A stretch of 64,000 nucleotides of DNA. Origin: Hydrogenophaga sp. (GTDB lineage: Bacteria > Pseudomonadota > Gammaproteobacteria > Burkholderiales > Burkholderiaceae_C). The DNA lies in NCBI RefSeq assembly GCF_030373225.1, contig NZ_JAUCZG010000015.1, positions 25,632 through 89,631 of the forward strand. Direction: 5' to 3'. Shown piece by piece: positions 1 to 8,353 of this stretch (its first letter is position 1; each line of letters begins with the position of its first letter). The position numbers and the translations under genes were made by a program. Under the pieces are notes generated by a model. It was not told where the DNA came from and ran no database searches. It saw only the letters and a list, made by a program, of their open reading frames with translations.

Positions 1-6
1 TTTTTC

Positions 7-33
7 TGTCATGGAGTGTCATCTTGTTGTCAC
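7..33 (+). promoter_or_regulatory. Pho-box-like direct repeats
   Basis: Three hexamers TGTCAT (7-12), TGTCAT (17-22) and TGTCAC (28-33) follow one another at 10- and 11-bp steps, and the first is preceded by C. This resembles the tandem CTGTCAT half-sites bound by PhoB. No plus-strand gene begins to the right, because argA ends there on the minus strand. The site may therefore serve a short transcript or a gene left of the window, or be chance. The repeats are seen directly; PhoB binding is inference. Confidence 0.35.
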
Positions 34-72
34 GCAATGCACCAGTATCGAAAATGAGAGCCGCCGGCGGTT

Positions 73-103
73 GACTTGCGTCAAGTCCGCCCCGAAAGGG
101 GCG
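73..103 (-). terminator. argA: Paired hairpins after argA
   Basis: Two small hairpins lie just past the argA stop: GACTTG/CAAGTC around CGT (73-87) and CGCCCC/GGGGCG around a four-base GAAA/TTTC loop (88-103). Neither is followed by a strong T tract on the minus strand. They look like a weak or Rho-assisted end of the argA transcript. Confidence 0.4.
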
Positions 104-120
104 AACGGGCGTCTGACTGT

Positions 121-1461
121 CTACGACAGCTTCTTGACCAGCACCTGGCTTTTGCGGTCCCAGTTGTACTTGCGCTTGCGGGCCTCTGGCAGCCATTCGG
201 CATTGACCTGCACGAATCCCCGCTTGAGGAACCAGTGCATGGTGCGGGTGGTGAGCACGAAGATGCTTTGCAGGCCCTGGGCCTTGGCCCTGACCTCGAT
301 GCGTTTGAGCAGGCGTTCGCCGTCGCCCTGGCTTTGTGTGTCGGGTGAGACGGTGAGGGCGGCCATCTCGCCGGTTCGCGCTTCCGGATAGGGATACAGC
401 GCGGCGCAGCCGAAGATCACGCCGTCGTGTTCGATGATGGTGTAGTTGCCGGCGTCGCGTTCGATCTCGGTGCGGTCGCGCTTGACCAGCGTGCCGTCTT
501 TCTCGAACGGCTCGATCAGCGCCACGATGCCGCTGACGTCGTCCATGGTGGCCTCTCGCACGCTCTCCAGCTTTTCGTCCACCACCATGGTGCCGAAGCC
601 GTCGTGGGTGTAGATCTCCAGCAGCAGCGCGCCGTCCACCGCAAACGGCAGGATGTGGCTGCGCTCCACGCCGCCTTCGCAGGCGCGGATGCAGTACTGC
701 AGGTAGAACGAGGGGTCGGTCGGCTGCGTCGGCGCGGGCAGGCTGGCCAGCAGCTTCTTGGCGTCGGCCAGCGGGATCTCGGTGTCGATGTCGCTCCCGG
801 GGTCGCCCGGGTCGGTGCGCAGGCCGGGCACCTCGGTCAGAAACATCAGCTTGTCGGCCTGCAGCGCAATGGCCACCGAGGTCGCCACGTCTTCCATCGT
901 CAGGTTGAAGGCCTCGCCGGTGGGGGAGAAGCCGAACGGCGACAGCAACACCAGCGCGCCCATGTCCAGCGTGCGCTGTATGCCTTCGGTATCGACCTTG
1001 CGCACCAGACCGGAGTGCTGGAAGTCCACCCCATCCATCAGGCCCACCGGGCGCGCGGTGATGAAGTTGCCCGAGATCACACGCACGGTGGCGCCGGCCA
1101 TGGGCGTGTTGGGCAGGCCCTGGCTGAAGGCGGCCTCGATTTCATAGCGCAGCTGGCCGGCCGCTTCCTGCGCGCAATCGAGGGCCACCGAGTCGGTGAT
1201 GCGCATGCCGTGCGAATACCGGGGCTCGTGGCCCTTGGCGAGCAACTGTTCGTTCACCTGTGGGCGAAAGCCGTGCACCAGCACGATCTCCACCCCCATG
1301 CTCTGGATCAGGGCCAGGTCCTGCGCCACGTTCTGCAGCTTGCCGGCGGCGATCGCTTCGCCTGCGATGCCCACCACCAGCGTGTTGCCGCGGTGCTTGT
1401 GGATGTAGGGCGCAACCGAGCGGAACCAGGGGACGAAGGTGAAGTTGAAGACAGTGGACAT
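121..1461 (-). CDS. argA: Amino-acid N-acetyltransferase (N-acetylglutamate synthase)
   Basis: This is the first enzyme of arginine biosynthesis, which transfers acetyl from acetyl-CoA to glutamate in the cytoplasm. The 446-residue protein has the classical two-domain ArgA layout. Residues about 1-290 form an amino-acid-kinase fold, with an early GNTLVVGIAGE strand and a VLVHGFRPQVNE loop that binds arginine in this family. Residues about 295-446 form a GNAT acetyltransferase domain, including the LTVSPDTQSQGDGERLL acetyl-CoA loop. Its length matches E. coli ArgA (about 443). The gene is minus-strand, and the PIN toxin gene ends 12 bp upstream of its start, so read-through from there is possible. 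No ARG box was identified. Confidence 0.95.
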   Translation of the reverse strand: MSTVFNFTFVPWFRSVAPYIHKHRGNTLVVGIAGEAIAAGKLQNVAQDLALIQSMGVEIVLVHGFRPQVNEQLLAKGHEPRYSHGMRITDSVALDCAQEAAGQLRYEIEAAFSQGLPNTPMAGATVRVISGNFITARPVGLMDGVDFQHSGLVRKVDTEGIQRTLDMGALVLLSPFGFSPTGEAFNLTMEDVATSVAIALQADKLMFLTEVPGLRTDPGDPGSDIDTEIPLADAKKLLASLPAPTQPTDPSFYLQYCIRACEGGVERSHILPFAVDGALLLEIYTHDGFGTMVVDEKLESVREATMDDVSGIVALIEPFEKDGTLVKRDRTEIERDAGNYTIIEHDGVIFGCAALYPYPEARTGEMAALTVSPDTQSQGDGERLLKRIEVRAKAQGLQSIFVLTTRTMHWFLKRGFVQVNAEWLPEARKRKYNWDRKSQVLVKKLS

Positions 1462-1473
1462 GGCGCTGAAGTT

Positions 1474-1887
1474 CTAAAGAAACGGATTTTCGACCGTGAG
1501 TTTGCCGAAGCGCTGGCCGTGCTGGCCGTCCTCGCTCACCAACACATCGGCCTGGGCGCGCAAGGCGGCTTCGAGTATGAGTGCGTCCCACCATTGCAGC
1601 TGGTGGCGAGCGGCGAGCCTCGTGGCCTCCAGCACGCTGGTGGCCGAGCTGCCCACCACCTCAAAGCTGGCCAGGCGCTCGATCTGCGCCTGCGCGGCGG
1701 CGGGGGATAACGCGGGCTGGAGCTTGCGGGTGGTCACCGCGTAGAACTCCTGAAGCACCTGGGCGCTGAGCACCACGGTGTCTTGTTCGCAGGCGCGTGC
1801 AAAACGTTCGATCGCCAAGGCCTGGCGATCCGGGTCACCGGCGTCCATGCAGTAGACGAGGACGTTGGTGTCGAAAAAGCAGATCAT
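1474..1887 (-). CDS. PIN-domain toxin (VapC-like ribonuclease)
   Basis: This is a 137-residue PIN-domain protein, the toxin half of a type II toxin-antitoxin pair, expected to cleave RNA with a metal held by acidic residues. Visible acids are Asp6 in FFDTNVL, Glu in VLQEFYAVT, Asp in WWDALILEAA and Asp in SEDGQHG, which fits the PIN quartet. I place the start at the ATG at 1887, which overlaps the antitoxin stop as TGATG; a TTG one codon upstream is less likely. It follows the antitoxin gene directly and shares its operon. The RNA target is unknown. Confidence 0.85.
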   Translation of the reverse strand: MICFFDTNVLVYCMDAGDPDRQALAIERFARACEQDTVVLSAQVLQEFYAVTTRKLQPALSPAAAQAQIERLASFEVVGSSATSVLEATRLAARHQLQWWDALILEAALRAQADVLVSEDGQHGQRFGKLTVENPFL

Positions 1888-2153
1888 CAACGGCCCGGTG
1901 GTTTTTCGGCCGCGCCAGGGTAGGGGCGATCATGCGCATCGGCCCGGCTCCAGCGCTGGCCCGAGCGGTTGGCCTGGCTGCTGCGCGCCGCGGCGATGAA
2001 CTCCTGTGCGGCGGTTTGTTGAGGCATTCCACCCTGGGCATAGACCGCGAGGAAATCGCGCACCTTGGCACTCACCGACGTGCCTTCCTGGATCGCACGC
2101 ACGCGCGCCTGGCGCACCACGGCTTCGTCGATGGAAATGGTCAGATTGGTCAT
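1887..2153 (-). CDS. Ribbon-helix-helix antitoxin of the PIN toxin
   Basis: This small 88-residue protein opens with MTNLTISIDEAVVRQARVRA, the beta-strand and helix start typical of ribbon-helix-helix antitoxins. A polar, Gln/Ala/Arg-rich tail follows that would bind the toxin. It should neutralise the PIN protein encoded just downstream and repress its own promoter. The start is the ATG at 2153, preceded by GGGAG; longer readings to 2195 add residues with no family match. Its stop overlaps the toxin start as TGATG. It is divergent from hrpA across 71 bp that must hold both promoters. Confidence 0.8.
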   Translation of the reverse strand: MTNLTISIDEAVVRQARVRAIQEGTSVSAKVRDFLAVYAQGGMPQQTAAQEFIAAARSSQANRSGQRWSRADAHDRPYPGAAEKPPGR

Positions 2154-2212
2154 GTTGGGACTCCCGGCCTGGAAACACGAAAACACGTGCTGCACGTGAA
2201 CCTGTGCCCTGC

Positions 2213-2224
2213 GATAATACCGCC
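2213..2224 (+). promoter_or_regulatory. hrpA: hrpA extended -10 element next to a GTG start
   Basis: The sequence TGCGATAATACC carries an extended -10 hexamer GATAAT at 2213-2218. Transcription would begin near 2225, exactly at the proposed GTG start codon of hrpA. This suggests a leaderless or very short-leader transcript; no Shine-Dalgarno sequence is visible before the GTG. This is inference from spacing only. Confidence 0.45.
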
Positions 2225-5200
2225 GTGAACGACCCTGTCAATTCCTCCAGCGCCCCCGCCGCCAGGCCCAACAAGCCCCTGCACATCGAATTTCCCGAGT
2301 CGCTGCCCGTTTCGGCCCGCCGCCACGAGATCGAGGCCGCCATGCGCGAGCACCAGGTGGTGATCGTGTGTGGCGAAACCGGTTCGGGCAAGACCACGCA
2401 GATTCCGAAGATCGCCCTGGCAATGGGCAGAGGCAAGTGCAACGCCAAACCGGGTCAGCGCGGCCAGATGATCGGCCACACGCAGCCGCGGCGCATCGCA
2501 GCCTCGAGCGTGGCCAAGCGCATCGCGGAAGAACTGAAGACACCGCTGGGTGACGTGGTGGGTTTCAAGGTGCGCTTCCAGGACCGGCTCTCGAAAGACG
2601 CGTCGGTCAAGCTCATGACCGACGGCATCCTGCTGGCCGAGACGCAGACCGATCCGGACCTGCGCGCTTACGACACCATCATCATCGACGAGGCGCACGA
2701 ACGAAGCCTCAACATCGACTTCCTGCTCGGCTACCTGCGCCAGCTGCTGCCGCGCCGGCCCGACCTGAAGGTGGTGGTGACCTCGGCCACGATCGATGCC
2801 GACCGCTTTGCGCAGTACTTCGCCTCCAAGCGCGGCCCCGCGCCCGTGCTCATGGTTTCGGGCCGCACCTTCCCGGTGGAGGTGCGCTGGCGCCCGTTCG
2901 AGGAGAGCCGTGATTACGATCTCAACAGTGCGATCACCGACGCGGTGGACGAGTTGTGGCGGGGTCCGGCCGGCGGCGACATCCTGGTGTTCCTGCCGGG
3001 TGAGCGCGAGATTCGCGAAGCCGCCGACCACCTGCGCAAGCACCTCAGCCACATCCCCACCTTGCGCAATGCCGAGGTGTTGCCGCTGTTCGCGCGCCTC
3101 TCCCAGGCCGAGCAGGACCGCATCTTCCAGGAGCACGGCGGGCGGCGCATCGTGCTCTCGACCAACGTGGCCGAGACCTCGCTCACGGTGCCCGGCATCC
3201 GCAATGTGATCGACGTCGGCACCGCGCGCGTCAAGCGCTACAGCTTCCGCCAGAAGGTGGAGCAACTGATGGTGGAGCCCATCAGCCAGGCGGCGGCCAA
3301 CCAGCGCGCCGGGCGCTGCGGCCGTGTTGCCGACGGCATCTGCATCCGCCTGTACGACGAGGCCGGCTTCAACAGCCGCCCGAGGTTCACCGACCCCGAG
3401 ATCCTGCGCAGCTCGCTCGCGGGGGTGATCCTGCGCATGAAGGCGCTGCGCCTGGGCGCGGTGGAGGAGTTCGCGTTCATCGAGGCGCCGCAAAAGCGGG
3501 CCATCGTCGACGGCTATCAGCTGCTGGCCGAGCTCGGTGCGGTGGACGACAACAACGAGCTCACCGCCATCGGCCAGACCCTCTCGCGCCTGCCACTGGA
3601 CCCGCGCGTGGGCCGCATGATCCTGGAGGCGCAACAGCGCGGCGCGCTCGATGAGGTGATGGTGATCGCATCGGCCCTGAGCGTGCAGGACGTGCGTGAC
3701 CGGCCGCTCGACAAACAGGCCCAGGCCGACCAGGCGCACGCCAAGTTCGACGACGAGAAGAGCGAGTTCAGCGGCACGCTCAAGCTCTGGAAGTGGCTGG
3801 AGGACTCCAGAGGGGGTCACGGCACCGACCACAAGCTCAGCCACCGCCAGTACGAAAACCTGCTGCGCGAGAACTTCGTCAACGTGCGCCGCGTGCGCGA
3901 ATGGCGCGACATCCACACCCAGTTGCACACCGTGGTGGCCGAGCACAAGTGGCAGATCAACACGCAACCCGCCAGCTACGAGCAGCTGCACCTGGCGATG
4001 CTGGCCGGCCTGCTGGGCAACGTGGGTCAGAAGAGCGAAGCGGAGGAGTGGTACCTGGGTGCGCGCGGCATCAAGTTCTACCGTCACCCGGGCGCCAACC
4101 TGAGCAAGAAACCCGGGCGCTGGATCGTCTGCGCCGAGCTGGTGGAGACCACGCGCCTGTTCGGCCGCGGCATCGCCGCCATCGAGCCGCTGTGGCTGGA
4201 GCAGGTGGGCGGGCACCTGCTCAAGAAGCAGTTGCTCGATCCGCACTGGGAGAAAAAATCCGCTCAGGTCACGGCACTGGAGCGCGCCACGCTCTATGGC
4301 CTGGTGGTCTACAACAACCGGCGCACCGACTACGGCCGCGTCGACCCGGTGGGCGCGCGCGCCATTTTCATCCGCGAGGCCCTGGTCGCCGGTGACTGGG
4401 AAACGCGCCTGCCGTTTCTCGGCGCCAACCAGAAGCTGGTGAAACAGGTGGCCGAACTGGAGCACAAGTCGCGCCGGCAGGATGTGCTGGTCGACGACGA
4501 GCTCATCTACGCCTTCTACGACCAGCAACTGCCGGCGCATGTCTGCAACGGCGCGACGTTTGAACGCTGGTACCAGGACGAGGTGCGGCGCCATCCGAAG
4601 CTGCTGCTGCTCACGCGCGAAGAGCTCATGCGCCACGAGGCCGCCGGCATCACCACGCAGGCCTTTCCCAAGACGCTTCGCCTGGGCGGGGTGGACTGTG
4701 CCTGCGAGTACCTGCATGTGCCCGGCGATCCGCGCGACGGGCTTTCGGTCACGCTGCCGATCTTTGCGCTGAACCAGGCCAGCGAGGACCGTTGTGACTG
4801 GCTCGTGCCCGGCATGCTCAAGGACAAGTTGCTGGCCCTGCTCAAGACCCTGCACCAGCGGCCTCGTTCGCGCCTGGTGCCGCTGCCCGCCACCGCCGAA
4901 CGGTTTACGCAGACCCTGTGCGAGCCGGCAGCGTTCGGCGCCGGCAACCTGATGGAGGTGCTGCTGAAACTGGTTCGTGACGCCACGCAGCTCGACATCC
5001 AGCGCAACGACATCAAGGTCGACATGCTGAGTCCGCACCACTTCATGCACCTGCGCGTGGTGGACGAGCACGGCCGTCAACTGGGTCAGGGCCGCAGTCT
5101 GGCGGCGCTCAAGGCCGAACTGGGCAGCCAGGCGCGCGGCGCTTTCCAGGCGCTGGCGTCGCTCAAGCTCGAGACCCTGCGTCCGGCTGTGCCCGGGCAG

Positions 5201-6142
5201 GAACTGCGCAGCGCTGCGCCGTTGACCCAGGCCGTCGGCAAGGCGGCGGCGGCGGCGCCGGCGGCCAGTGCCGCGCAACGTCACACCACATGGGATTTCG
5301 GCGAGCTCCCCGAACTCATGGAGATCCGCAAGGGACAGCAGTCCTTGATCGGTTTTCCAGCGCTCATCGACGATGGCGATGCGGTGCGCCTGGAGGTGTT
5401 CGACGAGCCCGATGTGGCCAGGGTACGCCACCGCGAAGGCCTGCGCCGCCTGTGCGCACTGCAGATCCGCGATGCGCTGAAGTATCTCGAGAAGAACCTG
5501 CCGGGCCTGCAGACCATGGCCGCGGCCTACATGCAGGTGGGCAAGGAGTCGGGCGCCGGCGGCACGCTGGAAGAGCTGCGCACGCAGATCCTCGAGCTCG
5601 CCCTGGACCGCGCGTTTCTGGCCGAACCCCTGCCCACCCACCCATCCGCCTTCAAGCAGCGGGTGGAGGAAGGGCGCGGCCGGCTCACCCTGATTGCCAG
5701 CGAGATCGCCCGCAGCGCCGGCGCCATCCTCGCAGAGCATGCGGCTGCCTTGCGCAAGCTCAAGGACAGCAAACCACCCGCCGATGTGGCCGCCGACGTG
5801 GGCCAGCAACTGGCCCGCCTTGTGCCCAAGCGCTTTCTGCTGCTCACACCGCATGCCCAGCTGCAGTACCTGCCGCGCTATCTGAAGGCGGTGCAGTTGC
5901 GGCTGGACAAGCTGCGGGCCGATCCCGCGCGCGACGCCGCCAGGCTGGCCGAGTTGCGCCCGCAGGACCAGCGCTTCTGGCGGCTGGTGGCCGAGCGCAA
6001 GGGCGTGCAGGACGCCCGGCTGCAGGAGCTGCGCTGGCTGCTTGAAGAGCTGCGCGTGAGCTTTTTCGCCCAGGAGCTGCGCACGCCGCAGCCGGTGAGT
6101 GTCAAGCGCCTGGACAAGGCCTGGGCGCAGCTCCAGCTGTAG
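2225..6142 (+). CDS. hrpA: ATP-dependent RNA helicase HrpA
   Basis: This is a 1305-residue DEAH-box RNA helicase, close to the roughly 1300 residues of E. coli HrpA, involved in mRNA processing and rescue of stalled ribosomes. Walker A GETGSGKTT is at residues 50-58 and DEAH at 155-158. These are followed by the TSATID motif III, STNVAETSLT and the QRAGRCGR motif VI. The helicase core is followed by HA2/OB-fold regions and a long C-terminal DUF3418 region. I chose the GTG at 2225 because the family begins shortly before the Walker A strand and because a -10 element sits immediately upstream. The frame is open further upstream, but it reads through the divergent antitoxin gene. Confidence 0.95.
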   Translation: MNDPVNSSSAPAARPNKPLHIEFPESLPVSARRHEIEAAMREHQVVIVCGETGSGKTTQIPKIALAMGRGKCNAKPGQRGQMIGHTQPRRIAASSVAKRIAEELKTPLGDVVGFKVRFQDRLSKDASVKLMTDGILLAETQTDPDLRAYDTIIIDEAHERSLNIDFLLGYLRQLLPRRPDLKVVVTSATIDADRFAQYFASKRGPAPVLMVSGRTFPVEVRWRPFEESRDYDLNSAITDAVDELWRGPAGGDILVFLPGEREIREAADHLRKHLSHIPTLRNAEVLPLFARLSQAEQDRIFQEHGGRRIVLSTNVAETSLTVPGIRNVIDVGTARVKRYSFRQKVEQLMVEPISQAAANQRAGRCGRVADGICIRLYDEAGFNSRPRFTDPEILRSSLAGVILRMKALRLGAVEEFAFIEAPQKRAIVDGYQLLAELGAVDDNNELTAIGQTLSRLPLDPRVGRMILEAQQRGALDEVMVIASALSVQDVRDRPLDKQAQADQAHAKFDDEKSEFSGTLKLWKWLEDSRGGHGTDHKLSHRQYENLLRENFVNVRRVREWRDIHTQLHTVVAEHKWQINTQPASYEQLHLAMLAGLLGNVGQKSEAEEWYLGARGIKFYRHPGANLSKKPGRWIVCAELVETTRLFGRGIAAIEPLWLEQVGGHLLKKQLLDPHWEKKSAQVTALERATLYGLVVYNNRRTDYGRVDPVGARAIFIREALVAGDWETRLPFLGANQKLVKQVAELEHKSRRQDVLVDDELIYAFYDQQLPAHVCNGATFERWYQDEVRRHPKLLLLTREELMRHEAAGITTQAFPKTLRLGGVDCACEYLHVPGDPRDGLSVTLPIFALNQASEDRCDWLVPGMLKDKLLALLKTLHQRPRSRLVPLPATAERFTQTLCEPAAFGAGNLMEVLLKLVRDATQLDIQRNDIKVDMLSPHHFMHLRVVDEHGRQLGQGRSLAALKAELGSQARGAFQALASLKLETLRPAVPGQELRSAAPLTQAVGKAAAAAPAASAAQRHTTWDFGELPELMEIRKGQQSLIGFPALIDDGDAVRLEVFDEPDVARVRHREGLRRLCALQIRDALKYLEKNLPGLQTMAAAYMQVGKESGAGGTLEELRTQILELALDRAFLAEPLPTHPSAFKQRVEEGRGRLTLIASEIARSAGAILAEHAAALRKLKDSKPPADVAADVGQQLARLVPKRFLLLTPHAQLQYLPRYLKAVQLRLDKLRADPARDAARLAELRPQDQRFWRLVAERKGVQDARLQELRWLLEELRVSFFAQELRTPQPVSVKRLDKAWAQLQL

Positions 6143-6288
6143 TTGTTCCGGCGCAGCCAGTGGCACGCGTCTTGTCCCCCGGCGGGGGTGGGGCATGTCC
6201 AGGCCGGTTGACACCACGCCTGTTGATGCGTTTCACTGTGCGACGGGCCACCGCCGTGGCCGCTGTTTCACCGCACCGGGATCTGCCA

Positions 6289-7005
6289 ATGGACCGTCGT
6301 GAATTTGTGGAGGGTTGCGCCCTGGGCGCAGGATCGCTGGCTGCCACGCTGGCCGGGCACGCCTGGGCCGCCGACGCCAGACCAAGGGCCTACGACCGGG
6401 TGCTGCTCGTCGATGAGCTCGGCAAGCCGCTCAAGGCCACGAGCCTGCGGGTCCAGACCAACTACGTGTTTCACTATCCCTTCGAGGCCACGCCGGTGTT
6501 TCTGCTGGACCTGGGCAAGCCCGCTGTGGCCACCCCGCTGGTGACGCGCGAGAAGCAGCCCTACCAGTGGCCCGGTGGCGTGGGGCCCGGGCGCAGCCTG
6601 GTGGCGTTTTCAGCCATCTGTGCGCACAAGCTGGTGTACCCGACCAAGGACCTGAGCTTCATCAGTTTCCGCAAGGGCGCTGCGGTGAACCCGCAGACGC
6701 CGAGCAAGGGCAGCGACCTCATCCATTGCTGCGCCGACCACAGCCAGTACGACCCGGCACGGGGTGCCCGGGTGCTCGGCGGGCCGGCCGAGCAGCCGCT
6801 GTGCGCGGTGCTGCTCGAACACGATCCCAAGACCGACCAGTTGACCGCCACCGCCACCCTCGGTGGCGAATTGTTCGACGACTTCTTCAAGAAGTACGAA
6901 ATGAAGTTGAGCCTGGAGGTGGGGCCGAATGCCCGCCAGGCCGTGGCGCGCCAGAGCACGGTGCGCGAACTCGACCGGTTCTGTCGAAACCCGGTGCGCT
7001 GCTGA
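6289..7005 (+). CDS. Tat-exported Rieske [2Fe-2S] protein
   Basis: This is a 238-residue protein with an N-terminal twin-arginine-type signal (MDRREFVEG, then an Ala/Gly-rich hydrophobic stretch ending near AWAADA), so it is probably folded and then exported to the periplasm. The cluster ligands are Cys111-Ala-His113 and Cys148-x2-His151. They are about 35 residues apart, a longer spacer than in most Rieske proteins. No cytochrome or catalytic subunit gene is adjacent, so the electron partner is unknown. The ATG at 6289 begins the Tat signal; frame continues upstream to 6160 without a recognisable signal. It is convergent with the aminotransferase gene across 36 bp. Confidence 0.75.
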   Translation: MDRREFVEGCALGAGSLAATLAGHAWAADARPRAYDRVLLVDELGKPLKATSLRVQTNYVFHYPFEATPVFLLDLGKPAVATPLVTREKQPYQWPGGVGPGRSLVAFSAICAHKLVYPTKDLSFISFRKGAAVNPQTPSKGSDLIHCCADHSQYDPARGARVLGGPAEQPLCAVLLEHDPKTDQLTATATLGGELFDDFFKKYEMKLSLEVGPNARQAVARQSTVRELDRFCRNPVRC

Positions 7006-7041
7006 ATCCTGCGGGGCGGCAGCGGTTTGCCGACAGAGCCC

Positions 7042-8220
7042 TCAGAGCCGCGACAGGCGCTTCAAGGCTTCTCGCAAGGTGTCGTCTTTCTTGGCGAAGC
7101 AGAAGCGCACCACACGCTGGTCGAACCCGTCCCCATAGAAAGCCGACAGGGGAATGGCGGCCACCCCGATCTCTTGCGTGAGCCACTGGCAGAAATCCGC
7201 TTCGCTCAGGTCGCGCTCGGGCACGGCCAGCGCCGAGATGTCGACGCACTGGAAGTAGGTGCCCTCGCCCGGGAGCATGCGAAAACGCGTCTGCGCCAGG
7301 CCTTCGCGAAACAGGTCGCGCTTGCGCTGGTAGAACGCACCGAGCTCGAGGTAGGGCGCCGGGCTGGCCATGTACGCCGCCAGCGCATGCTGCATCGGGG
7401 TGTTGACGGTGAACACATTGAACTGGTGAACCTTGCGGAACTCGGCGGTGAACGCCGCAGGCGCCACCACGGTGCCCACCTTCCAGCCGGTCACGTGGTA
7501 AGTCTTGCCGAAGCTGCTGACGATGAAGGCACGCGCGGCCAGGCCCGCAAAGCGCGCGGCACTCTGGTGGAGCTGGCCGTCGAACACCATGTGTTCGTAC
7601 ACCTCGTCGCTGATCAGCAGCACGTCGGTGGGGGCCAGCAGTTCCTGCAGGCGGAGCATGTCGGCCGCACTCCACACCGTGCCGCTGGGGTTGTGCGGGC
7701 TGTTGATGATGATGGCGCGCGTGCGCGACGTCATGGCCGCTGCAATGCGGCCGAAGTCGGGACGAAAGGTTCCTGGTGTCAGTGGCACGCGCACCGGCAC
7801 ACCACCGGCCAGCTCGATGTTGGGAACGTAGCTGTCGTAGCAGGGCTCCAGCACGATCACTTCGTCGCCCGGGTGCACCACGGCGAGCAGTGCCGTGAAG
7901 ATCGCCTGTGTGGCGCCGGCGGTGACGGTGATCTCGCTGACCGGATCGCAGCGCAGGCCGTACAGGGCCTGCATCTTGGCAGCCATGGCCTGGCGCAAGG
8001 CCGGCACCCCCGGCATGGGCGGGTACTGGTTGTGCCCGGCCTGCATGGCCTGCGTGACCGCGTCGAGCAAGGCGGGGTCGCAATCGAAGTCGGGAAATCC
8101 CTGGCCCAGGTTGACCGCCTGGTGCTCGGTGGCCAGGGCCGACATCACGGTGAAGATCGTCGTGCCCACGTTGGGCAGACGAGAGGTGAGGGCAGGTGTT
8201 TTGAGTCCGGGTGACGTCAT
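7042..8220 (-). CDS. ybdL: PLP-dependent aminotransferase, YbdL-like (methionine transaminase type)
   Basis: This is a 392-residue class I/II aminotransferase that closely follows E. coli YbdL, which transaminates methionine and aromatic amino acids. Family marks include LGQGFPDFDC near the start, ITVTAGATQA, PHNPSGTVWS, ISDEVYEH, and the PLP lysine in SSFGKTYHVTGWKVG. The C-terminal YFQCVDIS and RFCFAKKDDTL stretches also agree. The ATG at 8220 gives the expected N-terminus; an upstream extension would run through an intergenic repeat. CysB lies upstream on the same strand, and a sulfur amino-acid role would fit, but co-regulation is only inferred. Confidence 0.85.
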   Translation of the reverse strand: MTSPGLKTPALTSRLPNVGTTIFTVMSALATEHQAVNLGQGFPDFDCDPALLDAVTQAMQAGHNQYPPMPGVPALRQAMAAKMQALYGLRCDPVSEITVTAGATQAIFTALLAVVHPGDEVIVLEPCYDSYVPNIELAGGVPVRVPLTPGTFRPDFGRIAAAMTSRTRAIIINSPHNPSGTVWSAADMLRLQELLAPTDVLLISDEVYEHMVFDGQLHQSAARFAGLAARAFIVSSFGKTYHVTGWKVGTVVAPAAFTAEFRKVHQFNVFTVNTPMQHALAAYMASPAPYLELGAFYQRKRDLFREGLAQTRFRMLPGEGTYFQCVDISALAVPERDLSEADFCQWLTQEIGVAAIPLSAFYGDGFDQRVVRFCFAKKDDTLREALKRLSRL

Positions 8221-8263
8221 GGCGTTTTTCGCAGGTGCTTGGGAGAGAGCATTTTTGGCAAGA

Positions 8264-8315
8264 AAACCCGCGGAACTGGCTCCGCCAGGCCGCAGGGTTT
8301 GCCCCCTTGAGGGGG
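8264..8315. repeat. Structured intergenic element between cysB and the aminotransferase gene
   Basis: The gap between two minus-strand genes contains a near-perfect inverted repeat, AAACCCGCGG (8264-8273) against CCGCAGGGTTT (8290-8300). It is followed at once by the hairpin CCCCC-TTGA-GGGGG (8302-8315). I remember similar blocks with a CCCCCTTGAGGGGG core followed by GATGCGGCCACACGCAGTG in Comamonadaceae intergenic regions, so this is probably an interspersed repeat that could also end cysB transcription. Confidence 0.5.
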
Positions 8316-8353
8316 GATGCGGCCACACGCAGTGAGCAGGCAACGGGGGTGGC

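Noticed and set aside
427..1710. 427-residue plus-strand open frame opposite argA
   Set aside because: Antisense to a complete ArgA with both domains; composition is typical of a GC-rich shadow frame.
2150..6217. Very long open frame on the minus strand opposite hrpA
   Set aside because: It is the antisense shadow of a GC-rich gene: low-complexity Leu/Gln/Arg/Val content and no domain, while the plus-strand frame has every helicase motif.
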